A stretch of DNA of 64,000 nt, taken from the NCBI GenBank assembly GCA_950295325.1, contig OX485809.1, positions 29,094,144-29,158,143 of the forward strand. The letters run 5' to 3'. Position numbers and translations under genes: made by a program. The stretch is from Polytrichum commune (lineage: Eukaryota; Streptophyta; Polytrichopsida; Polytrichales; Polytrichaceae). This document shows positions 47,001 to 59,968 of this stretch, in pieces (within the stretch, counting starts at the first letter, position 1; each line of letters begins with the position of its first letter). A model generated the notes under the pieces. It was not told the origin of the DNA. It did no database searches and was given only the letters and a program-made list of their open reading frames with translations.

Positions 47001-50000
47001 TTCTGTATTTGTGTACAACAGAAATGTAGTGGATGTACAAGGATTCCCAGTAGTTTGAACAGTAACTGTGCCAATTAATTCTATCAATTCAGGATGTTGG
47101 TGAGGGTTCATATAATACAAGATATGCACCAGCTTTGCTGCAATGTGAGATTGCTTTAATATGTCTTCCCTCATGTCAGTCCAAGCTTTCCTACTCAACT
47201 GCCTATCAAGGCAGTGAAATAGAGACCTCTCTATCCTTCAGGTTGGGAAGACTCATTCACATTATGATAGAAAATATGGTCAAAGCAGAGCACCAGTTGG
47301 ATCGAGCCTCAAATGCATTGGTCAAAAGTAATGCTGAACTTCAGTAGGTGTATCCAATCGCTGTAACTAAGTGTCATTCAGGAGATAATCAACTTTTGAA
47401 ATGTGCACCAGGTCTCAACATCCACAATCACTGATTCTGACTTGGCCAGGCCTGCAAATTTTACATCAGCAGACAACGGAAGCTCTACTCTGGGAACCAT
47501 TTCTCCACTCCAATTGTCCAAAACATTGATCAGTATGGCAGCAGTGCACGCAGCCCTTATGGTTGTTAAATTGGTCCCTTCTTTGCTCGAAGAACTCCAC
47601 TTTCTCCTGCAACTTTTAAGCCTGGAGCCTGCATTTTCTGCAGGAGTTTCTGTTGGCACTAACAGAGCATTGGACATCATCACAGAAGTTACTTCAGAGA
47701 AAGTACTACTATTTAGTAGTGGTGATGCATGTGCAGGCTATGCATGTTTTGTACTGGAGCAAGCCGGTCGCATATTGGACTGTGGTAAGTTTCTCAGTGT
47801 CCAGTAGAATTATGCATTGTGATTTGTCACCTAGAGCTCACTTACAGCTGGGGTGCTTACAGATGTGGTTCATTTCAGGAAGGAACTAGCTAGTTTCAGG
47901 GATATGAGGTTTGGGCTATTCTGTAAGAAGTGAGGACTCTTTAGGGTCAAGTCTTATGTATAAGGTGCAACAAGCCCTGAAGATTACGAAGGAGCTCATT
48001 TTTATCCAATGAAACTGCATCTGTTCACTCTGAATTACTTGAGTTCTCTGACCTAGATTATGATGCCTAGGGGTTGGGACACTGGCTTCTCATATGTATA
48101 GGGTTTTTCCTTCAAATATGCTGAGACACCTTGTATTGCAATTGCAGCTGGAGAGCAGATACTAGTGGCACTAGTCGAGGAACCAGCCATAGCTCGGCAT
48201 TCTCCAACTCTTCTGGTGCGATTGAAGGCTTCTTTAACAGTTCAGCAAGCTGCAGCACTTCGGAGTTTCAAGGCATATGAGGCTGCCAGCCGAACAAACG
48301 GTACTTTTGAGCAGTTCTCTGTGGGTGCAAGCAAGTCAAAAACTATGAGTTTTCCAGGCCTGCCTGTCTCTCTTCCATTTCAAGCTGCTCGGGATTCTCG
48401 AAATATCTTCAAGACACAAGTAAGTTGCAGCAGATGTGGAGACAACATCACATTATGAACCTTATACGGGAAATGATGTAAGCTCTCATGAAGGTGCTAT
48501 TTTTCAGGATAGCATACAACCTTCAAGATAATAAGTCAATAAATCACTTGGAGAGCAAGAATCTTACTTGCTATTATTTGATCACTTGTTGCAGGAGGAA
48601 CAGAGGGCTTACAATAATAGGGAACAATGCCGTGATCAGTTCTATGCAATCATAAGGGAGGCAGCATCTGCATATAGTGCGTTTGGTTGGGTATCTAGTG
48701 GGTCTGAGGGTGAGGGATTTCTCAAGATGAAGGATGCAGTACACCAATTTCTGCATGTTCTTCTAGTGGAGAACTATCCTTGGTTTGCTGGTGAGATTCT
48801 GTCCTCACATTACCTAGCTTCACACAATCATGTCTTCCTTTCTGTTTCCTTTTCCACCAGATGCGTTTCTGCCACCAAATCCTTTCTGTTATCTTCTCAC
48901 TGCTTTCAATGTTGTTCTTCTGGTGCTTTTGCAAAATGAAGTTATGCACTACCTGACAGTTAGATTAGTGCTCTAGTGGATTACATGTATATCCAAAATT
49001 TATAGTCATCAATTTTCTCCTCTCTACCCCATTTTGCAGTCCTCATGATGCTATGTCGTGACCAGCCTAATATTTTACGTGACATGACTCAAATTAGAAA
49101 ATTTTGATTGAAGAACTGAAAGGTCTTTGCACAACTGTTTTACTGTCCCTGGCCTGTACGGGCTGATGCAGTCTGTGTTTCAATTTCAAAATTCATCTCA
49201 AACAGCATGAGTGAGATTCTACATGCAATTTGGAAATGTGACTTATTGGGTAGGCCTGAAGCACCCTGACCCTGATCTTAATAGCCAGCCCAATTTGTCA
49301 TATGAAGAAGCAGTAGCTATCTTACTTGTGTTCTGGCAACGCAGTAATGCTGCATGCTATCTTCAATGTTGTCCTTGTCTTATGGCTCAGGCATTCTCTA
49401 GCTTTTCAAGGTTCCAAGGGGTTGTACCCGAATTTGCTTTGTACAACTTTTATAAAATTGGGTTGTGTTGGTCTCATCTGCTTCTCATTGTTAAACCAAT
49501 TTGATAGTTTCCTGCACTTCTTTAGACTAGAAGGCTGACAGTGCCTGAATGATGCTGCAATACTTATGGAAGATCTTTTTTGTTATTGCAGAACTCTTTT
49601 TGGAGCAAGTTCTACAGGTCTGTATCAATGACTACCTATTTATAGACATATTTGGATGTTAATGTCTTCTGTGCAGATGAATGGAAGTTTCATAGTCAAT
49701 AGAGGCATTGTTTACATTGACTATGGTATCTGATGATATGCTTTTGATCGAGTTGTTAATTTCCTATCTTTTCATTTTTCCTCATGCACCAGGTATCAAA
49801 TTGTAAAGAAACAGATCCAGAAGTTATTAGTCTGGCAAAACAAGATCCAGCAAAGCTTCAACGACTACATGATCGCCTGACCTCCACAACCACCCTTCGT
49901 CTTAGTGCAGTGTCACAGAAGCATGGAGGAAATGGATCAGGAAATGCAGAAAACAGGCTTACACTTTCACCCAGTAGCCCCTGGAGCCAAGTGAAAAATG

Positions 50001-53000
50001 TGGAAAGAAGATTATCATCAAAAAGGACAGGGGTCATCAATGACTTCTCTGCTGGTAGTGTGCAGGTTGGTGTACTGTCTTCTTTTCTCAGACCTATCCA
50101 TCCCACAAAATAACAAGCATTTGCGACCTACCATCTTCCAAAGTGGTGAAATTGTATTGTTGAAATGTATACTTCAAAGGTTGGTGTCCTGATAGAGATA
50201 CGTTTTAACCTAGGCATATTTTTGCAGATTCTACATAAAGGAAGGAGTGCAGTTGGAAATTCAAAGGACAAGTCTTTCCTTCAGGCTGATGGGGGAAGTA
50301 AATTTGCAGGCTATTTTCCACAAGCCATGTGTGTGTATGTTTGGTTTCTGGAAGCTGCAGACAGTCACCGCCTAAACACTCAGATGCTATGGAGCATCAA
50401 GCGCAAGATTGCTGTTTTGACTGAGTAATAATTAATCCCATATTCTCTCCTAATTCAATGGACTATGAACGTTCATGGACTTTGCAAAGCTGGTTTTTAT
50501 ACTGAACTGCTTACTGACTTCTGCCAAGTCAAAAACTTGCGAAAACATTCTGTTTGTGAACGAAGGCAGTTTGCTGATTTACTACACTGAATCACCTGAA
50601 TGGAGTAAATTGGGCATTTTATCACCTGCTTTTCTGTGTCTCTTGCAGGCTGCCCCCTCATTCTCGTGATGCTGCAGATATTGGTTCAGGCTTCACTCAA
50701 AGGGTTCTTGCACTTAAGGCTCTTGCTGGACTGCTTGGGTAACCACACAATGCTTTACTATCAAGTTTTTTAGAGAACTTGTACTGGAAGCTCTATTTAT
50801 TTATTTATTTATAAACCTTTTGCTATCAGCGTGTGTTATGGCCTTCATCAGAGTCTTTGCCAAAGTACTGCAGTGCACAGACGAGTATTGAGTATGAACC
50901 TCTCTCTGTTCCACTCTATGTCCATAATAATATTTTGTGTGGAAGCTTTCCTGCAACTTCTCTTCTTTTGCAAAAAAATCAAGCACTAGATATACATAGT
51001 ATATAATATGAAACTTCCTTTACTCTTCTGAGGAGGTCGTTAACCTGATTTTGCATCTTTGGAAATAATCTCCAGAAATGATTGTAACCACTTTTCATTA
51101 GTGAATGTGTAAAGGATGTGGCCCTGCAATGGTCCAGGTACTTGTTTGTTTCCCCAGGTGCTGGTGCACGACCGCCTGCCCCAGGTCCTGGGACTCATGA
51201 TGGAACAACAAAGCCAATCTGGGATGTGAATAGATCTGAGCCTCCTGTTGATGTGCCTGCGATCCTCTCGAAAGCTCGAATGGAAGGCTCTATTCTGCTT
51301 AACCTCCCATGGGTCCTTGAGTTTCTTCATCTGCTGAAGGTACATAAATAACTAGCTGTTGTTACATGGACATGAGTGTTTTTTTGTGACATTATAAAGG
51401 AATTATGAAGTCCTCAAGCATGTATACATGTATATATGTTATATATATGTTAACAAAATTAACTTTCACTCGATGTGTGTGCAGGCAGATTGGCAGGCAT
51501 TGTCTCACTCTCATTTTGAAGCTATTGTTTCAGCCCTTAGAGATCTGTATTTGCTGCCAATGCTGGATCCTACCAGTGTGAAATTTGGGGTACGGATTTG
51601 CACCTGACCCAGCACGCTTGACATTATGACTAAACCTTAGTTGAATCTTTTCATTGTAGGCTATCGATTGGGTGCTTCTGGTACTTGTTATTAGTGGGAA
51701 GCACTACATTTTATACAAGATACTTGCATTCAGTGCAGCTCTGTAACTGGTGTAAATGGCAGGTTGGCAGTATCTGCATCCTGGCTTCCTTGGATGGTTT
51801 TTTTGAGTACATGGAATTATCCCCCAACTCAAATGAGTGGCCCAACAAAGGAAGATCAAGTAGTTTGAGTCCACCAGTGCTCAAAGGCAACAGGAGCATA
51901 GAGGGCAAGGACACAAGGAAACTTGCGCAAATGCAAGCAGAAGTAGCTGGATGCTTTGAGGGTCTTGATACTATGCTAGGAATTGTTGATGCACGATATA
52001 TTCAGCACTGCTGCCCCCTGCTCATGGTGAGACACTTTTTGGGGAGGAGTTCTTTGTGTGGGGTCTTCATATTGGTTCTCAAAATTGGGTTTGTAACTGT
52101 TGATGAGGCTTTGGGCAAAAGAGCATGGACAAGTGGCCATTATATGAACACCTTCAATGAGATTGATTTGGAATATATTGTTCTGGGAAATTCAATGAGG
52201 ATAAGTTGGGACAAGTAGATATTCAAGTTGATGACTCAATTGCATGGTATGCAGGATTTGAGAGGAGTTCTGGTGGAAGGGAAAAAGCGCAGGCAGAGGC
52301 AGCGGGACCCAAATTGGCCTGACAGCCCTGGAGTTTCACGAGTGCGATCAGTGCGCAAAATAACTCCCATTCAGCGCCCAGGGCCTTCTCAGCATATAGA
52401 TATTTCAGTTGGTGTCAAAATTGGGGAGAATCTTACCACCATAATTTCTTCTGATTCACAGGAAGACCAATTGAAACTAAAACTACAGGTCTTTTATCTT
52501 ACACCCGTGGGCAACCAATTTGTTGACAGGTGGCATGAGTTCAGGAGATGTTATCCTGTCATTTAGATACACCAGTATCAAACCAGTGGTTTTCGGAATT
52601 TGATTTCGGTTTGCAAAGCAATTTCTTCCACTATATACATAATTGTTTGATGGTTGGACATGACATGCAGCGCACATTTCTGGAACAACGACCACATTTA
52701 CGGAGAGTGGTTGATTTTGTTGTTGACACGGTAGCTGGCAATGCTGCACGGGCTGCAGTCCTAAAACTAGTGCCACCAGCTCTTCAAACTGCCTCACAAA
52801 AATTGCAGGTTTGTCATTATTTGGTATTTTCTAGATGAACATTGGTTTAGCTCTCCAGGCCAGGAGGATTTATCGAGTAGAAGCATTTAGACTCCTATCT
52901 CTATTGCAGCAACACTGTGTTAATGTCTATCCCTCTCACAAAGCTGCATTGATGTATCTGTTTTCCTTATGGTATGTGCTACAGAGGTGTATATACTTTC

Positions 53001-56000
53001 TAGTCATCTTGGATTGTCTATTTAGATCAACTAAATCAAAAAACTTGGGTTTGTTGCGGTAGATGGTTCTTAGAGGCCATTCTACGGAGGTGTCTTCTGT
53101 GGTCGATTTAAGGGACACTCAATGGAGCGCAACAAGAGGTGGCGGCCAAATAGAGTTGGCTGTTGAGCATGTGAGTGAAGAAGTAGGGTTTGAAGATATT
53201 TATGTACGCAGTCAGTGAGTGAGGCATGTAGAGAATCTCATTGTCTATAGTCTATAGACAAATAATTTTTTTTGTTTAGCAAATGATTTTATATGGTTTG
53301 AGATCTTGTTTGACTTTGAGTTTTGACAAGTCTGGTGAGAGATGCATCAGAGATACTTTTGGCGACAAGAACTCTCATTGAACTCCACATTTCTGTCGTG
53401 AGATTAGACATTGTTTGAAATCTTCATGCCATCATCTCCTAGATTGTGCTAGCCAAGGAAAGTGTGCTTCGAGATAGTAGAAATTGAGTTCCTTTCTTTG
53501 GTCAGTCATTTTGACATTTATGCTTCTCTCATTCTGGTAGCATGCCTGTTTGGGTACAGATCATTACAAGTACTATCCACCAGCTTTTGAGCCCAGCTTT
53601 GGAGTATGCAAAGGTGCATGCAGCAGATAGAACAGCTGAAGCCTTGTCTGCACTCGCTGATCCTGAAGAGTCTTCATTTGTACTGGGTGTAGCAGCGAGT
53701 ACGTTCTTCACAATCTCCTCGTCCTATATAACAGATTTCGCCATATGATGATTTGGAGACCAAATTGTCATTCTTTTTCCATTTTGCAAACTAAAGTTAC
53801 TAGGATCCTGAGACATGCTCTTTTCTCCCTTCTAATTGATGTTGCATCTATTCTCTGATTCACCAACCTCTCAGTAATTGAACCTGTAATCAAATGTGAT
53901 TTTTAACAATGGAAAGGAACAGGTTGTGATATTACGAAGTAGTTGTGTATTGAAGGAAAGTCATGTGTATTGTTTTATGAAAACATGTATATACATCTCA
54001 TTTCAGTATGCATGTGAAATGCTGATGATTTTCAATCCATGAAACTCAACATTTAGATTGAAGCGCATACCACATGCATGTCAATGGCAAATGATTCGCA
54101 TAGAGTAGGATATGTATTTGTAGATGTATTAGCATGATTGTTAATGATAATGCTACATGGCGTTAGTATGGCAATGGAGTTTTGAGCTAAATGAAGTCTA
54201 GTTGCTCATTGCATTGCCTACTCCCACAGGTATTGCTGCAGAGACTGCAGGACTTGCAGCTTCCCGGAAAGCACTGGCAAGCATTTCTGGAGAGATTCGG
54301 AAGCGCATCACAGAGGAAGTGGAGTCTTGGAGGCGGAAGTCCTTGCAGGACACAGACTTCAAAACTCCCTTGTCTTCAGATCTATCAATATCTGACAACC
54401 TTAGAGGTCCAACTACCTCTGGTTTTTGTCAGACTCGCACTCAATCCTGGCCTAAGGCAGCTCAGCAACGACCACCAGCAGAGGCTCTTCTTTTATCCTC
54501 AGAATCCGAAAATATTAATGAACCATTTCTGACATGTGATCAGTTGATAGGTGAATCAACATCAGTCAGACTTTTACATGCACAAAGTGTGCCAGAAATT
54601 GACTCTTCAATAACAGGAGAAAGTATTCCAGAGATAAGCCCTAAGCATGTGGTTGCTGAAGCTGAAGCACACAAAAATTCAGTTGTAGATATCTCCACAG
54701 TGAGAGTTTTAAAGAGTTTTGGAGCTGTGAAGCGTCAGCTCTCCTTTAGTATGAAAGAGCACACAACCACAAGCATTGATGTGGTACCAATCTTGGGTGT
54801 CACAACGAGCCAGACTGATAAAAAACTTGGGTCGGTGAACTGCAATTCAGAGAAACTGAAAGCTCTTGAAGACCATATAAATAATAAACCATTTAGTCAC
54901 ATTTCCAGAGTCACCTCAGATAGATTGAATGGCAGTCTTGTGATGGATATCACATCGACTGATACCTGGAGTACAAGGCCAAGTAGCAGAAATAATTTGC
55001 AACGGAAAGAAGATAGTCCTGTGGACACTATGAGTACAAGGTGTGAGGAGACCCACATTGAAATGCATGAAGCCTCCTTTGAAGCATCATTGCAGCCAGA
55101 GTTTACCAAACTGCAGACACTTGCTGAACGTGTACTGCAAGCCTGCAACAACGCGTGCTCTTTCTGTACTTTGGAGCCCTTCAAAGATGACAGTCGGCAT
55201 TGTCTTCGGCAGTACTTGGCAGTGGTCTGTGTTTCTTTGGAGGGTTTGCTGTCTCGAATCCAGGGTGCAACACCGGCAGGGGGCTTTGATGCTATGGTGT
55301 TTCGTTCAGATGCTCATGTACAATATGACAGGTACTACTAAAACTCTATCAATGATCAGATACTATCGTTCATCTTTGATGTGCTAGAAAATTGAATTAT
55401 TATGATGATGTTGTGGTCTTCATTCTTTTGACTGCCTTCTATCTTTGATACTATTTTCTCTTGGTCATCCATTTCAGCTCTTGCCGGTTTCCTTTCTTAG
55501 TGTTGGTTTTGTATATTCAACCCTAATTGTAGCTATTGCATTATCCCCATTTTGCACCTTGCAATGTGTTACATTGTAAGAAAACTGAAGTTGTATACTG
55601 GTTGGTAAAGGCTTGGTGGAGAAACACCCTCAGAGAAAAGCAATCTTTCAAGTATGCAACTCAGGGTGGAACTTGGTTTAGTACGACGAACTGTGGCGCT
55701 CGCACTCCACCTGCTTTTATGGGATCCATTTATGATGCTTGGATCCTGCAAAATTCCTGGGGGTAATGTCACCAAATTCACTCCTAATTCACAAGGGAGC
55801 ATTTGTGAGGGCACAACTACACTCACCGGAACTATCACTACTACAATCTCTTCATTGAATTTGACTGGCATTGGGTTCACCAATTTCGAGCACCAAAAGA
55901 TGTCAAAAGAAGGTGGAGAGGTGATGAAGGCACTGGTGATGACATGGAGGAGGCTCGTGGAGTGTCAAATTGTGTCAACAAAGTTTCTAGTTGGGGAGTT

Positions 56001-56520
56001 ACTCACGCCTTGGAGGTGGAAACTGGCGTTGGTATCACAACCATGGCAGCCTGGAAACTTTGAGCAGTGGTCATTGAATGTTAAGGAGGGAATGGCCTGT
56101 GTGTTGATAAATATGATGGGAGCTGCTGGGTCAGGGTTGAGGTTTCAAGATTTGGATTCAATTTTCTGCATGTTTTTAAGAACAATGGTGGTAGGTAGAC
56201 TTTCGGCTTTTGAAAATGGTGGAGACATTGCTTTCAGTCATGAAGGTGACTTTTCAGAGTCCAACTTGAATTGTATAAACAGCAGGACGCGAGTTGCACT
56301 TGCTGATTCCTCCATCAATAGTCCATCAAGAATTGGACGGAAAGATGACTTACAATCGTCTCATGAAAGTGGAAGCTTGGCGAGAGGACTAGCTTTGTAC
56401 CTGCTCCAACATTACTCATCAGCCTCAAACAACAATGTGGAACTTCTTTCAGCAAATGCCCCTGGTCACCTACCCCACTTGCAAAAGTTGATTGGAGATC
56501 TTGGTCAAGAATTTGGATGA
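44008..56520 (+). CDS. CDAN1: Codanin-1 homologue (histone chaperone ASF1 regulator)
   Basis: Proposed exons: 44008-44145, 45343-45825, 46145-46534, 47412-47784, 48148-48419, 48595-48790, 49592-49617, 49793-50065, 50228-50424, 50649-50738, 51138-51339, 51485-51589, 51660-51680, 51763-52026, 52255-52488, 52671-52808, 53063-53214, 53541-53686, 54230-55331, 55665-56520; phases agree, about 1885 residues. Similarity to animal codanin-1, from recollection: N-terminal LLRSDGVPLPDFLQWL; EEDFPALG; KRRVTPTP (46145-46168); ISPLQLSKTL..VVKLVPSLLEELHFLLQLL; PPVDVPAILSKA..LPWVLEFL; RKITPIQRPGPSQ; RPHLRRVVDFV. In animals codanin-1 holds ASF1 in the cytosol and partners CDIN1. The protein is longer than the human one (1227), mainly through the last two exons. 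The small exons at 49592, 51660 and the exon at 53063 are the least certain. Confidence 0.82.
44191..44246. repeat. Purine tract with G15 in codanin intron 1
   Basis: Repeated gagag/gagggg units end in 15 G at 44232-44246, giving a long purine-only strand that could form a triplex or a G-quadruplex. Confidence 0.8.
44346..44975. repeat. Tandem duplication in codanin intron 1
   Basis: Two diverged copies, about 44346-44615 and 44656-44975. Shared landmarks: aattcagggatt (44351 and 44661), tagcagacgtgat/act, cacactagcagatctc, gtccgtttgat, and ggattttcttcatttggttg (about 44585 and 44941). Confidence 0.85.
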
Positions 56521-59500
56521 GGTCAGATTCATGTTCACTCCTGATGATTATATAAGTTGCAATTCTGTTGTCCGGGTAACATGCTAAGTCAAGGTCTTGA
56601 TATTGCCTTCATTGTGTCGTGTCAAACTGTTCTGAGAAAACATATCCATCGTTTATCTTGTGAATGCAGCATAATGGCTCAAAATGCAGCTGATATATTC
56701 TCTGCTGAACTCTCAAGGAGGATAATGAGAATTCCATCCAAGCCTCGCATAAGGTCCCCCAAAAGGCATGCCCTTTCTTGCAACCCGGTTTTTTCTCTTC
56801 ATGTCTGATTCAGGACATATAGCAGTAGATATGGCTATCAGTTGACACACATATTTATGATGTTCATTTATTACCGAGGTTGCATGTCTAGACTAATGTT
56901 TTGATACTTCGTTTCACCATTGTGCTTTTTTCCCCTTTCACCTTTGTATGGAACCCTGTTGTCTATAATTTATCAACATATTCGTAAACTCAATATCAAT
57001 GGTTCCCTGGTAGAATGGTATACTTTTACTCACTTCACATGTTTAGAATTTGGTTCAGATAATCAGCAATGACCATACATTGTTGTTGCACTTTGCACTT
57101 TAAAGTTTATAGAGCAAGGGTGCTTTGGTTTGGTAATTTTATCATTAGTTCCAGTTTTTCATAATTCTTTGTTTCTTTTTCCCTTAAACCCTTCACTTGT
57201 GAATCACCAAGTCCAGATTCACCAAGTCCAGATTTAGGATTTGGTGAATCTCAATTTAAGGTTAAGGCCCAGATTCTCTGTGGTTCCTTGAAAGTCAACT
57301 GAGGAAATTGCAAACTCAAACTGATGTGATGATTTTTGAGAAGTAAATGACCAGGAATTATTGAAACTCCTCTACCAACATTATATGATCTCACTGTGCT
57401 TCTGCTCATTGCTTCACCAGGTGCTTTCCAGATGTATTTGGCTTCCTGAAAGATCAAATGATGGCAATTGCTTTGGAGGCATAATTAGTGGACTGTCAAG
57501 GTTAGAAAGTGAAAATACCCCTCGTATACTTTCTATTTGAGATCATGTTAAGTTGTCTGTGAACATATTGCCTGTGGTTTCCATTTGTGTTTCTGCAAGA
57601 TGTTTCTAAAGTTCTTGGTGGACTCACTGTGGTATGTCACTTGGCTAGATCTTGTTGCAACTATGTACAAGCTTGATGGAGACAACCACTTCCATATTAC
57701 GAAAGAAAAATATAAGAAAGGGTGTACAGGTGGCAACTTGATATATTGAGATTTATTTCCAAGATATTTGTCACCAGCACGCGTCTGGCAAGGACACAAA
57801 TGGTAGAAGTAAGAAAGCTGCACAATTGAATTTATTCCAATTTATGGATTTCAGTGTTGAGTGAAGGGTTTACTATGAGTTTACTTTCACAGGACGTATT
57901 GTCCGGTGTAATGGAATAGTTTCTAGACTATTACCTTCCAGTGACAATGTAGAACATAATTTCACATTTTTGTGTGAGGTGACATACCAGTATAGGAATT
58001 GCTGCCTGTCTAATTTGCTTTTTACACCATTTTAAGTTGGCTTCTTGCTGATTGCTCAGCCAAAGTGCAACCTTCACTAAGTTTGAGTGCACACAGCCAA
58101 CCTTGGATGTTGGAGAACTAGCATATTCTGATGATAGCACAGGTGGCCTTGCTATTATGGCATAGATAGCAGATAAGGCATTTGCCATTACAATGTATGA
58201 ATGGGAAGGAAGTAAAACAATCACTTCTGCTAGATCTTTGGCCAATCTCCACAATCTGAAGTTCAGTTTCTTGTCAAGTGTTTTTAAAAGTACTTTGCAT
58301 TTGTGACTACAAGTACATGCATTTGAAGCGTTCCTGAAGCAACCTCTGTCACCCCACGCAAAGTCATTGCTATCTATTTGAATGCGAATGTTGAACTCTC
58401 CCTATTTCAGAGATAACATATCCCAATCCTTATGTGTCGGAGATCACAGAGTGTGTCACTTTTGCTCTCAATGTACTTGAAAATGAGGTAAATTTTGTGT
58501 TGGGTTGCACATTTAACCTGTAACTTCCCAACGTTGTGATTGGCTTGTTTTTTAGTGTATTTCACTAACTGCTGGATGTGGAATTTTCATTGACAAATTT
58601 GAGGATAAAATGGGATCGTTCCGTAGGCTATTGAAACATGGAAGATGAGCTATATCCAGGGGCAAAATGGGCATGAGTAGCTCTTTAAGATCATAACAAT
58701 TAAAGGGAGGGATGCACAAGAAGATGCCATTTTTTTCCTCTCAAAAAAGGTCCTTTGACCAATCAAATTCACTTGGAAAATGAGTGGAATACTTATGTGA
58801 TCCATTAAGTGGGAATAACTCAATAATTGTGCACCTCCACATATACTAATGCCAAAATGTGCAAACCACAACGGGCTAGTCATCTTGCATTTGAGGTATG
58901 CAAACTATCTCATATTTCTAACTACATATATACAAGAATTCCTTAAACATCAGGGAGTATCCAAAAATTAAATTGAACGGTCAAAGGCCATTGAGCACAA
59001 AATCAATTTTATCAAAACAAACATCATTAAAGTTCATGCAAAGGTTGCATTAGAGTGGCAACCATTGATTGGAGTCAACACCCTCACATGAGCTCCCAAC
59101 ACAACAAGGACATTTCTTTACACATTCAAATCATCTTCAAATTGCATGTCTCCTATCCATGGGTAGATATCCATGTTGGCTCAATACTTATAATTATTTG
59201 ATTGCAAACAGATTCATTTGGTGTGGTTAGCAGAGGAAAGAATCATTTATCAACCAAAAAGTAGTTGCTTGGGAAGTTAGGGGTTAAAATAGATGGACCT
59301 TATTTGATTACTTTTTGTTGGTTACTGCCTTATACTACTCAAAATCACAAGGATGCAATTCCTGTGCACCCTCGAATATATAGTAAGTAAAGAACAATCC
59401 CATGATTTTTGGAACTAATCTTGAATTGATATGAACTATTAAAGCCCACTACAAGTCAATCATGTAGGTCCCCTAATTATGTTGATAACCTTAGGTCACC

Positions 59501-59968
59501 TTATATTGAAAAACAATGGTACAATTTGCAAAATCCACATTGAACAAACTTTTGCCATCAAGCATTAGAAAAAGGAGACTTGTGCTCATTCAAGGGACGC
59601 CATTTTGAAGTATGCAATGGACAAACTCAAAGAAGACAAATGGAAATTGATGTGGGATCCCATTTTCATGTTACAATATAACTTTAAATTGGTACTTTTG
59701 CGACTAGTAAAGTGATACACAGGCCCTCTACATGTAAGCATTGTAATCATCAACCTGAAAAATGCAAGACTCATGACAGAATGTGAACATTCTCCAGGAC
59801 AGATTGCAAAACTGATAGCATGTATACCTAGAATCCGCAAAGTGATCCAAGCAGGTAAAGCAGTTAAAAAAACTAACAAAGGGCTCATGTAAATGAATGA
59901 ATATATCTGTGCTCCCAACACACCAAATGTCCAGATGTTCAAATGTGAACAATAATACCAGGTCAGTG
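56521..59968. other. Intergenic between convergent codanin and PGAP3 genes
   Basis: The codanin (plus) and PGAP3 (minus) genes converge here, so the region should contain both 3' UTRs. The ORFs present are short and unrecognised; one at 56557-56808 follows the codanin stop but has no family match and starts without a visible link. Nothing else is called. Confidence 0.5.

Noticed and set aside
47093-47347. Open stretch that looked like an additional codanin exon
   Set aside because: It begins after a fair acceptor, but its only good donor leaves a phase that breaks the frame of the next exon, and a TAG ends it at once. Joining 46534 directly to 47412 keeps the frame.
56557-56808. 83-residue ORF just after the codanin stop
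   Set aside because: No splice signal joins it to codanin and the sequence is unrecognised; probably 3' UTR.
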